Origin: Thereva unica
Taxonomy: Eukaryota > Arthropoda > Insecta > Diptera > Therevidae
Direction of reading: 5' to 3'
Assembly (NCBI GenBank): GCA_949987705.1
Contig: OX465283.1
Span: 49,142,953-49,206,952 of the forward strand
DNA length: 64,000 nucleotides
How positions within the stretch are numbered: position 1 is the first letter of the stretch; each line of letters starts with the position of its first letter. Made by a program: the position numbers and the translations under genes. A model generated the notes under the pieces. It saw nothing but the letters and a program-made list of their open reading frames with translations. It was not told where the DNA came from and did no database searches. Of this stretch, positions 47,491-59,243 are shown one piece after another.

Positions 47491-47858
47491 CTACTCATGA
47501 GTATTTACTCGAGTACTTTCCACCGATTCCGTATCACTGGCTACATGCGAGTAGTGTATCCTTTGAACTGAGCGGCATTTGGGCAATAGTTTGCCGATGA
47601 AAGAACAACGTAATGCTGATTTTGTCGCCGGTTTTTGGAGGACTCAGAAGAAGATTATTACCGATCGGCTCATCAAGGTGGCAGGCCATTTAAAAGGAGA
47701 TAACTGAACAGAGTTTGCACTATATTTTGTCGCTGGAGAAATAGCGTAATTTCCATTTTGATACTAGCGGTAGGGAGGTAAATGAATCTAATTCCGCTGA
47801 ATCGGGTTAATCTTGATAGCCAAAAAGCATATTCGTGCTCGTTTGTTTGCTGAACTAT

Positions 47859-48115
47859 ATATCGTCGGTCTAGAACCAGAACAACGTATGTCCAAAAAAA
47901 AAAAATAATTCCTTTTTTGAATTTTCTGGTTGTAGAAGAGTTACTTTATCCGTCTTTATATAAATTCGGCCATAACATTTTATAATAGTAGTAGTTTCCA
48001 TTTTATCGTATCTCCATTTCACATAACGATAATGCATAAAATTCACCTTTTAATAGCTCTCCTGTAAAATTTCAAAATTGGTGGTTACGTTCTTCTGGTT
48101 CTAGACCGACGATAT
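47859..48115. mobile_element. MITE inside the hAT element, about 257 bp
   Basis: ATATCGTCGGTCTAGAACCA followed by GAACAACG is mirrored at the right end with one mismatch over about 29 bp. Non-coding AT-rich interior. Target duplication unclear (possibly TAT). Confidence 0.75.
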
Positions 48116-48406
48116 TTTCCCATACGAGATTTAATATTTTCTGTTTACTGAGTTGTATCGGTTGCAGTTATTTTAAATAATCGAGCAACTAATCTCTTAA
48201 GGGTATGGTTGCATGGCAAGTTATGTCAAGTTAAGCGGGTTGTATCACAAATCCGTTGTTTCAAGTTATTTTATGTCAAAAAATTAAAAAGATACGTTAT
48301 AAAAAGGTGTGTTTTTTGGATAAAAATAAAAAAAAATATGTGCAGGTATGAGGGGATGTTCGGTTACATGCACATGATCTGTCACTTCTAAGGATTCCTC
48401 ATACAT

Positions 48407-48757
48407 ATTTTTTCAATATTGAGCAAATATTTCCAAAGCAAAGACGCTACATTAGGTCAAGCAGTTGATGTTATTAAAAGCATAACAGCTGCGTTGGAGA
48501 AAGACAGAAATAGTATGGAAAACTTTCAGAAGGGTTGGAATAAGATAGAGAAATTTTCGAATGCAATCGAAATTTCCTTAGAACCGTTACGAGTGTCTAA
48601 AAGACGAAGGCAACCAAATAAGTTGAATGATTTCATAGTCGATACCACGTCAGTTTTCGGCGATGCGAAGGATAAAAGGACAGATTCTAGAAGGATGAAG
48701 CAAGACAGATTCTATAATTTAGCGTTATTAATTAACATTGAAAATTTATTTGTATAG
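48407..48757 (+). pseudogene. hAT transposase fragment
   Basis: The frame reads LSKYFQSKDATLGQAVDVIK, then ALEKDRNSMENFQKGWNKIE and SKRRRQPNKLNDFIVDTT. This is the pattern seen in hAT (ZMYM-like/DUF4371-type) transposases shortly before the C-terminal dimerisation domain. The frame then loses similarity (after about residue 75) and stops at 48757. About 110 of 600-800 residues remain, so this copy is non-autonomous. Confidence 0.7.
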
Positions 48758-49014
48758 AATATAAGCGCAGATCAAGTCTTGCAGGAATTTTTAAAGAAAA
48801 GTAAAAGAGTAAATTTCAATTAATGAATATAATATTTAGATTTAATTCTAACTTTTAATTATATTTAATTCTAACTACCTAAGTAGTCTAAATACTTAAA
48901 AATTAAAAAAAAAATAGTTTTTTTGTTGATCGTCTGTCTGTGGTGAGTCGGTAACGATGCTTTAAAATCTGGCCCACCCCAGCAAAAATTCATTGCTACG
49001 CCCATGGCAGTGCA

Positions 49015-50221
49015 TAAATTACAATCATTGGTCAAACTTTGAGGAAAGCGAAATTTTATGCAGCACGCAAAATAGTTATCTTAACTTATCTGCACTATTT
49101 CGATAACTTTCCTGTTTTGTAGTCAAACATGGACGGGATGAACTTTTTATTTTATTGCACTGTGCAAACAGAAGAACGAACTTTGACAGCTGCTCAAAGT
49201 TTTTTCGTGTTGCTGTGTTTTTTATTGTTTGAAGTTTGTATTTTCAATTAGACGAATGCATTGATAAATTTATTTTTAAACTTTTCAGTAAACTTTTTAT
49301 GAAAAGTTTAATATCAGTGGGAGAATTTTTTCTGTAGTCAGATTTTGACAATATCCTTGACCTTTTCAGAGATGAATTTTTTCAAGTGGAAAAAAACAAC
49401 AATTTATTTTTTTTTTTTGTTTTATTAACCTTCCAGATTACACTCAAGCTTTTTTAATGACTAGATAATACCTAATATTCAAATTATATGTATGTATACG
49501 ATTGGTAGTTAGGTCCGCTTCTATTTAAAGACGGTATCTGGGGGTTTATGATCAAAATTAACGAATTTATGGTAAAAACCGATACATTTAAAATGACACA
49601 GCAAACAAGTTTTGTCGAATGTGTTTCAATTCCAATTCTCACTACTAAATTCAATCTGTGTGTTCAAGCATAAACGAAAGATCTAAAAAAAGCATTCCCA
49701 ACTTACCGATTTGCCCAAATACTTCAAGAACCCCAAAAATTGTTGAAAAAAATTAAAATTAATAAAGCTGCAGCCCTATTTACCTGAGAAAGTCTTGATT
49801 TGTTAACGTATGGACCAGGGCAATCATTAAAAGTTATCTAAAAATCTTCACATCTAAGCTTCAAATGGAAGATCATTGAACATAGTATATCTCGAAGCTC
49901 TCTAAGAAGTCGGTTCAGAATTGATCAACAAGTTTTTTGGAAAAATTGCAAGGGCAATCGGAATGTGAGATTTATATGCAATGGAGAAGAAGCAAAGAAA
50001 GCCTTCAGCTATGAAATTTTATGTATAAACCTAGGATTCTGCAATGTAAGACTCGGGAAGAGGCTGGAATCTGGGTACACAAATAAAACTTCGGTCACTG
50101 ATATTGTAGATAAAAACCCAGCGTCCAGGCAATTGTAAGACAGGGAATTTTTCTGTGTTCTGATAATGGACAATATCCGTCTGAAGCCACACTGTGTCAA
50201 CCGCCGACATGATTAAACCCT
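49015..50221. other. AT-rich, no recognised gene
   Basis: No family motif on either strand. Poly-T run at about 49408-49425. Confidence 0.45.
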
Positions 50222-51145
50222 GAGGTGATGTCTTATTACATCAACTCCATGTCCTCATAGAACATATATGATATTTGGATCGTGTCCCGTTGGCGTGGAA
50301 GAAAGCGATCGTTGTCCCAATTTTGAAAAAGGCGACAGTCGGGAAAGCAAGAATTATCGTGGTATTAGCCTCCTTTCGATCGTCGGCAAAGTATTTACGA
50401 AAACAATACAATCGAGGCTACAGAACCATCGAGAGCTTACGAGCCGGAAAGAACAATCTGGATTTAGACCACATCGGGGATGTATTGATCAAATATTCGC
50501 ACTCCGCCAGCTAATGGAAGAAAGAATTTGTTGCGGCAAACGAACTGTCGTCGTTTTCGTCGATTACCAATCCGCTTTCGAATGCATCGATTGGAACAGT
50601 TAATGGAGAACCTTGGAAACCGAACACATGTAATTGAAAATCATCCAACTCCCCAAGCGTCGTACGATTGTTCAACCAGCAACGTTCGTATTCGAAGCGA
50701 CTTATCCGAGGAGTTCCCGATTAAAACGGCTGTCCGGCAGGGAAACGTCGCTTCGCCACTTTTCTTCAACGTTGTAATCGACGCGATTATGCGTGAAGCA
50801 TTCGATGGACGATTAGGAGTTCGAAACAACGACAACAACTTCGTAACTGATTTAATGTTCGCCGACGATCGCGCCGTGTTCGCCGTCGCGGATGCCGAAG
50901 CAACGGACATTTTATACGACATTTTCCGCATCGCCCAGCCATACGAGTTAAAATTCAATGCGGAAAAGACCAAAGTGCTCACAACGGACGGATCGAGGGC
51001 CAGTGTTCACCTCGATGGAACCCAAATCGAACAGGTTCCGATGTTCAAATATTTGGAATCATTGGTTAAGGAAACGAAAGTGACATCGACGGCCAACGTT
51101 CACAGGCTTATTGACCAGGGAGTCAATTCTGGTTCGATGCAGTGA
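50222..51145 (+). pseudogene. RTE-like LINE relic, reverse transcriptase fingers and palm
   Basis: Reads in order LHVLIEHI, RVPLAWKKAIVVPILKK, SKNYRGISLLSIVGKVFTKT, EQSGFRPHRGCIDQIFALRQ and TVVVFVDYQSAFECIDW (first catalytic Asp). After a frame change near 50600 it continues with FPIKTAVRQGNVASPLFFNV, LMFADDRAVFAV (FADD catalytic box, about 50851-50886), LKFNAEKTKVLTTDGS and VPMFKYLESLVKETKV. All core RT blocks are recognisable, with frameshifts near 50320 and 50600 and a stop at about 50253. It ends within the thumb. This is the most complete RT palm of any LINE in the window. Confidence 0.88.
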
Positions 51146-51604
51146 AAACGTGAAAAAAGTTTACCCTTGACGTTTTACACACCTTTTTCACTTTATCACT
51201 ACACTAAACCTGAAAAAGAGACTCTCGTTGCATTCGTGAAAACTCAATGCTGAATAAAGGCTGAATTGAATTTTTAAACTGGTAAGTGTCAAGGGCTGTG
51301 ATCTCTTGATTGAATTCCATACTCCGTTGCCTAAGTCATTGCCATTAAGTCAGTCCTGTCCGAGGCCTGCCTTGAGGATTCGTAGTCGGTTGGATTTTAC
51401 GATGGAAAGTTGTCAGCCTGCCACCTAACTCCCAACCTGACGGACTAGTCCGGTATATGCTTCGTTTTGAAGCGCGAAACACTCGCCTTTCACCCTCCTC
51501 CGTTTGTTACTCTTGTCTATACAGAGCCCACAGGGGTCACCCAATGTAAAGCCAACATCTTCGTGGAAGTGTAGGTAGGATTAGTTAGCATTTCAGAAGA
51601 TCTT
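51146..51604. other. No recognised gene; GC-richer block
   Basis: 51340-51560 is noticeably GC-richer than its surroundings and may be LINE 5' leader sequence, but nothing specific can be shown. Confidence 0.35.
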
Positions 51605-51955
51605 AGATCGCGTGGACCTTCGATTGAAGATGGCGTTTCTCAGGATATATTACTTTGATGAATCGGCACCAACAAAGGTCCCCGACGCCGTTATTTCCTA
51701 CGACTTCGAAAATTATGACAAGCACTGTCTTCACAACCATGAACTAATGTCCACTTCTATCAACCGGGATACTGATTTCATTCTAAATTTGGGCCCAAGT
51801 ATCGTGTTGAATTTAACGCCTCCAAAACGAAGTTTTGTTTCATCTCTAAGAAAACTTAAACCGAGACTCCGTCTGTCTCAGTGGATAATGAGAATCTAAC
51901 GGATGATCCAACTCTTAACACACTAGAGGATGTTACGCCTGATCTTACCATTATC
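51605..51955 (+). pseudogene. LINE relic related to 15434-16353
   Basis: The text GAACTAATGTCCACTTCTAT followed by CAACCGGGATACTGATTT lines up with the start of the 15434 LINE frame. With one frame change it gives YRVEFNASKTKFCFISKK, compared with VEFNSDKTKYCLISKK there. Upstream it retains a piece before the thumb (YYFDES where a YADDS box would be, then TKVPDAVISYDFE). Short and dead. Confidence 0.7.
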
Positions 51956-51990
51956 ATATTTCTTGTATTAACATAGCTGCGCGCTTCTCG

Positions 51991-52030
51991 AGTAAAAATA
52001 AAAGATGGCTTTACAACGGGCGAACACCGA
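51991..52030 (+). repeat. Dispersed repeat module M1, copy 3
   Basis: AGTAAAAATAAAAGATGGCT followed by TTACAACGGGCGAACACCG and, further on, GAAACATAGTC as in copy 1. Confidence 0.75.
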
Positions 52031-52039
52031 CCCTGAATG

Positions 52040-52482
52040 AAACATAGTCATCTAACATACTGTACGGCCGTATACCTCACACAAACACGAGGATACATTT
52101 TCTTACAACAAAAAAACGGAAAAAAAATGTTTTTTATTTACTACCGACAAACGTCAAAACTATTTATACTTTGGGATATCTATTTTTTGAAAATAGTGTA
52201 ACTTTCGCTCCCCAACAAAACTCAAAACTTATCGCGTTTTTATAGTGAAAAATATCATGAAATTCAGTGGGCATATCTTCGAATTGGAACATTTCTAAAT
52301 GTTCTAAAGTATCCAATTTCAAAACTTCCAAATTTCCAAAATTTCCCACTAAAATAGAAATAAACACAAACACGCACCACCCACCCGCAAACCGACGACT
52401 GGCGAAGTTGTTTCTCTTGTGCATTGATAGTCTTTAAGTAAAATAATCCAAACGTCGATTATACATAACGAAAAAAAATTTC
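52040..52482. other. No recognised gene
   Basis: A minus frame (52164-52424) has no recognisable family. Confidence 0.4.
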
Positions 52483-52819
52483 AAAAACCGACTTCAGAAA
52501 AAAGCCGCACAAAATGCACAAAAAAGGATGAAATAATTGTTTGTAATTCCTAACAACATTAATCCAATCAGAATGGATCTAGAAAGAAGAATCACTTTTG
52601 AAGACGGTGCTAAGGGCATAAACCAAACAAAGAAATGAAAACAATTCCCGAAGCAAGAGTTAGTGCAATCAAAGTCAACTACTACCTGATGGCACCGTCT
52701 TCAAAAGTGATTCTTCTTTCTAGATCCATTCTGATTGGATTAATGTTGTTAGGAATTACAAACAATTATTTCATCCTTTTTTGTGCATTTTGTGCGGCTT
52801 TTTTCTGAAGTCGGTTTTT
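52483..52819. repeat. Perfect 128-bp inverted repeat with 81-bp spacer
   Basis: 52483-52610 and 52692-52819 are reverse complements over all 128 positions by direct reading. They begin with AAAAACCGACTTCAGAAAAA and end with TTTGAAGACGGTGC at the loop side. A related AACCGACTTCAAAAAAA end is seen inverted at about 54508-54525. A transcript would form a long perfect hairpin. Non-coding. Confidence 0.97.
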
Positions 52820-54010
52820 AAAATTTTTTTTTATTTCGTACTCTTTAGTCCATTCATTTTTTTCGGGGGCAATATAAAAAAAATTATTAAGATAGGCCTA
52901 CACGGCACAAATAAATCGTTGCGTGTGAACTCAACTGTTCGGCTTGCACAATCTAAAAGGTTTGGATTGTACCAAATATGTCTCGTTGATGTTGGACCAC
53001 TTGCTCCTCCGACCTTATCGCAATCAATGTAACATAATATAACGCGTAGATAAGTATAAATATAATGCGCAATAACTAATGGAGGTAATTTTCACTCGTC
53101 ATTTGCACTCAGTTTATTTACACAATTCGACTTGCGCCAGACAATTTTAAAAACTAAATCGATGCGTATGAACCTACCTTTACGATAAGTATGACACGCT
53201 GCCGTAGTATCGTTTAACCGACGATGCAGCGTACGTATTGCAAGCCTAATTCTTCTTTTAAAATCAATTTTGAGATGTATAACACGCCGCCGCGCCATCG
53301 AAAAAAATCTAAGCAGTAGCTAAATAGTTTTTGCAGTAATGTATTTGCATATTTTCCGACGAATTTAAAAAAAAACTTATTTAATATGAAACAAAATTCT
53401 CCGGGGGAAATTAAAAGAAATATTTATTGTGAAGTCGATAGCTTACTGTACTATACTCCTCATACACTTTCATTTGATACCCATAACAAGGACGTTGTAA
53501 AGAAAAAGTAAGCCGCCATTTTGTGTTGGCCGCCATTTTGGGTTTTGAATGACGCCACATAGCAAAGTGTGTTCTACTTGTCACACCCTTCCATTTGATA
53601 CCCATTTCGGAGGTCGGGGAGCCCAATTGCAAAATTCGACTGCCATCTTGGAACCGCCATCTTGATTCTTTTTTACAAAATGATCAGATTGTTAAGTTCA
53701 ACGTTTGTTTACAGTACACACACATACAAATCAAGGAAATATAAGCTTAATTACCATTAATAGCGGGGAAATCAAATGTAAACAATAAAACTCTTTGATT
53801 CTTCACCCACGTCATGGTATATTTCTTTATTCAATATAAACAATAGTTTTTGAGCTCCAAATCAAAACTATATGCCATAATTTCGTTCTCATCGGCATTT
53901 GTTCTGGAAGCAAATTTACAGACGTATTCACGTCGAAAACTTGTTTAATATGGAACAAAATTCCCTGAAGTAAATTAAAAAATAATTATTTTGTCGATAT
54001 ATAGAAAAAA
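52820..54010. other. No gene; contains a dispersed repeat
   Basis: 53435-53650 shows the CTTTCATTTGATACCCATAA repeat twice (again near 53590) with GCCGCCATTTTG words, and is related to 29560-29830. Otherwise nothing recognised. Confidence 0.4.
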
Positions 54011-54112
54011 TAGCACCGCGAGCCCAAGGATCGAACTCGCACCCCACAGATCCCACAGACAAGAATACTTCACACTCTAGCCCTTTGCGCTATGTCAAGT
54101 ACTATCGGCCGC
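54011..54112 (-). repeat. tRNA-like sequence 1 (SINE head?)
   Basis: On the minus strand, a possible A box TAGCGCAAAGGGCTAGAGTG is followed about 45 nt later by a strong B box GAGTTCGATCC. It does not fold as a proper tRNA (acceptor and T stems poorly paired), so it is a pol III-type relic rather than a gene. Confidence 0.5.
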
Positions 54113-54173
54113 TGACCAATATGTTAATAAATCATTTCAGAAGGAATAAAAAGAGAAAAAGAAAACAAAAATG

Positions 54174-54260
54174 CTGCCCCGACCGGGGATCGAACCTGCA
54201 AGCGCCACACTCCGCTGAACCGAGAATCCGACGCTCTACCCACTCACCCATCGGCCTGCT
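54174..54260 (-). repeat. tRNA-like sequence 2 (SINE head?)
   Basis: On the minus strand, A-box-like GGTGAGTGGGTAGAGC is followed by GTCGGATTCTCGGTTC and a perfect B box GGTTCGATCC. The outline is tRNA-like (about 85 nt) but the stems are not consistently paired. It lies about 60 bp from the first tRNA-like unit in the same orientation, and both share the flanking GGCCGAT. Confidence 0.55.
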
Positions 54261-54548
54261 GCCAGACTTACAACAATAAAGTAATTTGTTCGGTGCCTAT
54301 GACATGTTTAGGTTGAACCAATTTTAACAGTTTTTTATGCCTAACTTCGAACTCCTTTATCAGAATTTCGAAAAAATTTAACGGGACCACCGTGGGAAGC
54401 TCCCCCTTCAAATGAACCAAAAAAAAGCAAAAAAGTTATTGGGTTACAAAGTTATGCGTGAACAGGACCACAAAATACCTACACGTCGAATTGAGTAACC
54501 TCCTCTTTTTTTGAAGTCGGTTAAAAATGATCAAGTTTCCATAAAGCA
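54261..54548. repeat. End of an unclassified TE family (GAAGTCGGTT terminus)
   Basis: Ends near 54525 in TTTTTTTGAAGTCGGTTAAA, preceded by CGTCGAATTGAGTAACCTCC. The terminus matches the arms of the perfect inverted repeat at 52483. Contains GGGACCACCGTGGGAAGCTC with an inverted GAGCTTCC-like partner. Confidence 0.45.
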
Positions 54549-54850
54549 CATTCAACCATACATTTGGTGCAGATTATTTGTTTGGTTCAAATTTGCCATC
54601 TAATGCCGGTGTGTATAGCTCAGCACTCGTCCATTTAAATCTTTGGTCAAGTTTGGCCGTCGTGAGCCCTTATGCGCTCCCAAACTGGCGGTGCTCGCCC
54701 GTTGTAAGTCCTTTTATTTTTACTCCGATAATTGTATAATTTGTGCATAATAACTTAGGAAATCTACTTAAAAGAAATGTCTTTAAAAAATTAAGGGCGC
54801 ATAAAAATATCTCGTACGGGGCACCAAAATACCTAAAGCCATCTCTGCCT
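54549..54850 (-). repeat. Dispersed repeat copy with the empty hAT site and M1 copy 4
   Basis: 54549-54625 matches 7157-7235. 54640-54850 matches, inverted, the two flanks of the hAT relic at 12784, without the insertion: the junction reads TAAGTTATTATGCAC (inverted) continuously near 54747. M1 lies at 54682-54727 on the minus strand. Confidence 0.8.
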
Positions 54851-54879
54851 TTCATTCATTATTGCGTGCTACAATCTAT

Positions 54880-55330
54880 AAGCCCTATATCCGTCCTTGC
54901 TTCGAGTACAACTAATTTATATGGGCTGGTGTTTCAGAAACCACCTTACCATGGCTTGACAAAGTACAAAACCGCGCTATTAAAATTCATCGAAATTTTC
55001 CTCCACCATGGACTCAGAGGTACTCCCCCTTGTTCATCTAGTAGTCTGGTTATGCTGTCACAGACTTTGGCACCTGGTTGTGGTGGGATTCACTTGTTTC
55101 AGGAGGCATAACGCTCCGTCTAGGCTGTCTTCCGGTAAACCCGATGTCTGCATCTCTGGCTTAGTCGGCTGCCTAAAAAAACTAATGCGTACAGCATCCA
55201 AGAGTCCAAAACCAGGGCTCATCGTCTCTCTCATGCATTCCCCAGACTCCTTTTAACCCATGCTATTTTTTTATCCTTCGAGCCAAGCATGCTACTAGAC
55301 ATTGCACCATGAAAGGAACGACATGATAGA
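54880..55330 (+). pseudogene. LINE 3' relic related to 15434-16353
   Basis: YKPYIRPCFEYN-type text, then ETTLPWLDKVQNRAIKI, corresponds to the YIRPLLEYN and LAWLDKVQKRALKL blocks of the better copy. The 3' UTR GCTACTAGACATTGCACCAT followed by GA...ACGACATGA matches 16250-16290. Frameshifts and stops throughout. Confidence 0.75.
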
Positions 55331-56892
55331 CAGGTGAATTTAACTTAAAAAAATTTACTTGTTTCGCTTCTACGAAAGATAGATCATCCTCCAAATAGCA
55401 TTTCTCCACTCAAAGCTATGCAAATCTCAATTAGCAAACAATTTTTGCTTGAAGCCATGATGATGATGATGACACACGAGCATGTTTCTAATATGGTGAA
55501 TAAATTACAATGAATCCAGCATACGTATAGGGGAAAAAACTGCTTCAAGCTCCAAATTAATTCTTTAACTTTCATTAATTATTAACGAACACTTAGAAAG
55601 TTACCAAACTAAACTTTACTAACTTTCTTTGAAGTTCTTTGGCATACCAGATATATTCCTGCTTTTCCGGGAAGGAACTGATACTCGCATCCACACTGCC
55701 ATTTGGCAAAACCAAAAAACTAATCTAATATTCTTCGCTAATTAAGCAACATGAGTAGAATGCGATGTAGCTTAAAAGTTTAAAATAAGCCCTTTTCGTC
55801 GAATAATTAACTTCAAATTACGAGGCTAATTAATTTCTTATCGATATATCGTAGTTTCTCATGTTAGCAAAGGATACGACTGCTGCGATTAGTCACAAAT
55901 TATTTTTAGTACAGAACTCCTGGAATCAGGTTGTATGTATGTGCAAAAATATTAGTCCATTGTTTGGGCTGAAACCTATCAACTAAAGCATAATTCCCTA
56001 ATTGACCCATAATGAAAGATGATAATCATGACCGAAGGGTGCCGAAGTCAATCGAAACATCCTGCACAGGTGAAAATGGATAATGCTCAATTTTGCCATC
56101 AGTTGATTACTTTGATTGATGGTAACATTTCTATGCATGGAGCGTTTTGGCATTATGATTGATAATCTGAACGTTCATAATTAATATTCGTACATGAGCG
56201 AAAATGATGAAATGGCCTTATTTAAAACGATAAATACAAACAAATAACATTTATCCGAGTTAATATTGTGCTTTGTAAAGGAACGGAAATTGACATTCAT
56301 CAAGCATTTCCCAGGATATTGGGAGTGAGTGAATAATAAATCTATTTAGACTATCATCAAATAAATTATAGCGCTTTATTTTCGGATGTATTTGCGAGTC
56401 GAGTACAGAATTCGTTTAAAGCAGGTTGTGATGAAAATAAAAAATTGTTGTGTCAGTAAATTGAGCTCCAGTAATTTTTTTTCTAATAATTCAATTTATG
56501 TCAAAAATATATTTTAATCAGCAGCAATAGTAAAAAGGAATCATTTGGACTCTCTAGCATTTTCATTAAGATGCCTTGAACACACAGGGCCGGCGCTTGT
56601 TTTTTTTGCGCCAGGAGAAGTATGCTATATTGCGCCCCCTGTAACGGCCGCCCCATGGATCTAGCCTCTAAAAAGCATTATTTCACCCCACAACCGAACT
56701 TTGGACTCAAATTAGCCAACAAAAAAAAAAAAAAAAAAAAAAAATTTTATAAAATAAATGGCAACCCGGCCTCCCCTTGGTGGCTGATCTCACAAGTCAA
56801 TCTATAGAAAAAAGAAAAAAAAAAAAAAATTTTTTCCTGATCTGGCAACTTCCAGACCCAGTTAATGTAAAAAAACACAATGATTCTCAATA
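55331..56892. other. No recognised gene; homopolymer tracts
   Basis: AT-rich, with A-runs at 56719-56743 and 56810-56830. Nothing else supportable. Confidence 0.45.
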
Positions 56893-57705
56893 CCGAGGAA
56901 TGCCAGCTAACGGGAAACATTCCAAAGAATAGAAAAATATTGGAACTGAGTGAACGATTTTTGGTCTCGCTGGGGAGAATTTTTTGGAATAGGAGTCAGT
57001 CTGGATATTTTGAGTTGGGTGCACGGATGGAGGTTTTTGGATGATGAGAGTTATGCATCGTGCATTATTATTTCTCTCGGAAGATAAAAATATAGTGATT
57101 AAAAAGGTGAAAAGTTTTTCTGGATTGGAAATTACGTCCCGGAACATTAGACTTAAGTTCCTCTGAGATTATAATCTTCTCTTGTTTTGGGAATTGAAGG
57201 AAGTGTGGAGGAGTTGATCGTGGATTCAAGGAAGCTAAGTTCTTATTTTTTTTATATATTTTTTTTATTAAATAACTATGAGATAACCCCAAATTAAATA
57301 TACTATCGCGAATATTTAATCTCGGGTTAATTAATAAAATAGTTAGTCTTTCTTTTCGAGATAACGCCAATATTCATTAAGCACCGTTAGTATTAACATA
57401 TGTATATATATATAGTATTAATAAGTATTATACATGCAAATCCTCTAACGGGAAACAGTTCAAACAATAGAAAAATATTGGAACTGAGTGAACGATTTTT
57501 GGTCTCGCTTGGGAGAATTTTTGGAGAGAGAGTCTGGAGATTTTGATTTTTGGAGTTGGATGGAGAGTTTTGATGATGAGAGTTGTGCATCGTGCAATAT
57601 TATTTGTCTTTGAAAATACAAGATAGTGACTAACAAGTGAAAAGTTTCTGGATTGGAAAGTACGTCCAGGGAAATTTAGGTTAAGTTCTCTTTTATTGTT
57701 ATAGT
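56893..57705. repeat. Two direct repeats of about 270 bp
   Basis: 56893-57180 and 57436-57705 share GCTAACGGGAAACATTCCAA (second copy CTCTAACGGGAAACAGTTCAA), AAATATTGGAACTGAGTGAA, CGATTTTTGGTCTCGCT and TCTGGATTGGAAATTACGTC. The intervening 255 bp is A/T-rich. Perhaps remnants of LTRs or a duplicated leader of the retrotransposon downstream; unresolved. Confidence 0.7.
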
Positions 57706-58693
57706 GTAAATAATTCTTTTTATACAAAACATGCCTCTGTAGTAAGGTGAGAGCACTGAGTGTTGGCGGGAAACTGGCCGTGAGCGATGGTTTATAATGG
57801 AAGGAAAGTCGCGGGATTTGTTTAACGAGTGGTTGTTCGACGCCAATATGAAGTTTAACTAATAGTTGTACACAAGGAGGTACATGTGTGTTTGAATCTA
57901 GATAATCTATTATGAAGACTATGTTTCGTAGTTACTTCGACAAATGATGATGAACGGTTTATGATTTTATGAAGGGGAGAAATGTGTATCCCCACTCACC
58001 ACTACATTTCCTTCCATTTTATTTGTCTTTAAACATTCACTCCTCTTCCGTGGTTGCTTAGCATTAATTATTAACTAACTAATGAATGAATTAATCTATA
58101 TTAATAACAAAAAGGATAAATAAACACAAATTCCATATTTTAATATATAAATAAAATTTTGTTTATTCTTCTTATCTTCTTTTATCTTATTTTAGATTTT
58201 TTTTATATAATTTAATTGTTTTGGTACCTTACACAAAGGTGCAAAAATCGCAAAAAATTTGGTTATTAATTCACCGGATAAGCGAATATATAAAAATAAG
58301 TAAAAACAAATTATCATTAAACCACAGTAATAATAATAAAATAATTAAAAGTAATCTAGATTTAAAAGTTGATAATGAATTAACAATTAATAATACACAT
58401 AATACAAATACAAATAAATTGATTAAATATAATAAGATACAAAATTATCGCTATCAACAGCCGCAGCAACGGAATAATAATAAACAAACATTGCAAGTGC
58501 AAAAAGAATCTAACATTTGTAATAATAACCGCAACAATAATAATACTATTAACTTTAATAATAATACATTATGTTGCATTAGCTGGCTGTCTTAGTGTAA
58601 TAATAGGTACTACGTTGACCTTTACCACATAGCAGAATTAAATTTTTGGGGTATGTTTTTGCTTTTATATATATTATAATTAATAATAATAAA

Positions 58694-58725
<32 letters not shown>

Positions 58726-59212
58726 ATAGGAATTATATATATAAAATAGGAATTATATATATAAATATAAATAAAAGAAATACATTTTTTTTTAAATTAT
58801 CGTTTTATCTTGAAATCAAAGAAAAAAAAAATAAAGAGAAAAATAATGAAGTTACAAAACTGAATTCAAAATAAAACAACAACAAGGAATCTTTTTATAT
58901 TTAATGGATTTACAAAATTTGAATTAACAAAGAAACAAAACCACAGAAAGTAAAAAGATTTAATATTTTTATATAAATAATAAGTAAATAAAAAAAAAAA
59001 AAATTTTTTTTTCATAATGGAAAGGTTACGAATAAACGGCCATAGAGAAACAAAAAAGGGGGAAACATTAACAGTTTTACCACAATGTTTTTTTCTTATC
59101 CCCTCGACAACCAAGGAAAAACAAAAAATATTTACACTTAGTTTCGTTTTATTTGTTTCCCCAACTCGGTGAATAATGAAGATAAAATATTAGAATTAAA
59201 CACAAGTAAAAT

Positions 59213-59243
<31 letters not shown>

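Larger units (their letters stand above)
46705..49006. mobile_element. hAT element with exact 8-bp target duplication, 2.3 kb
   Basis: The ends are CATGGGCGTAGCAA and its exact inverse TTGCTACGCCCATG, flanked by GCAGTGCA at 46697-46704 and again at 49007-49014. Subterminal GGTGGGCCAGG / TGGCCCACCCC also pair. An 8-bp duplication fits hAT. It carries a transposase fragment plus two later insertions (a LINE fragment and a MITE). Confidence 0.92.

Noticed and set aside
58221..58595. Asparagine-rich 124-codon frame
   Set aside because: Generated by AAT/AAC-rich low-complexity DNA near the poly-A runs.
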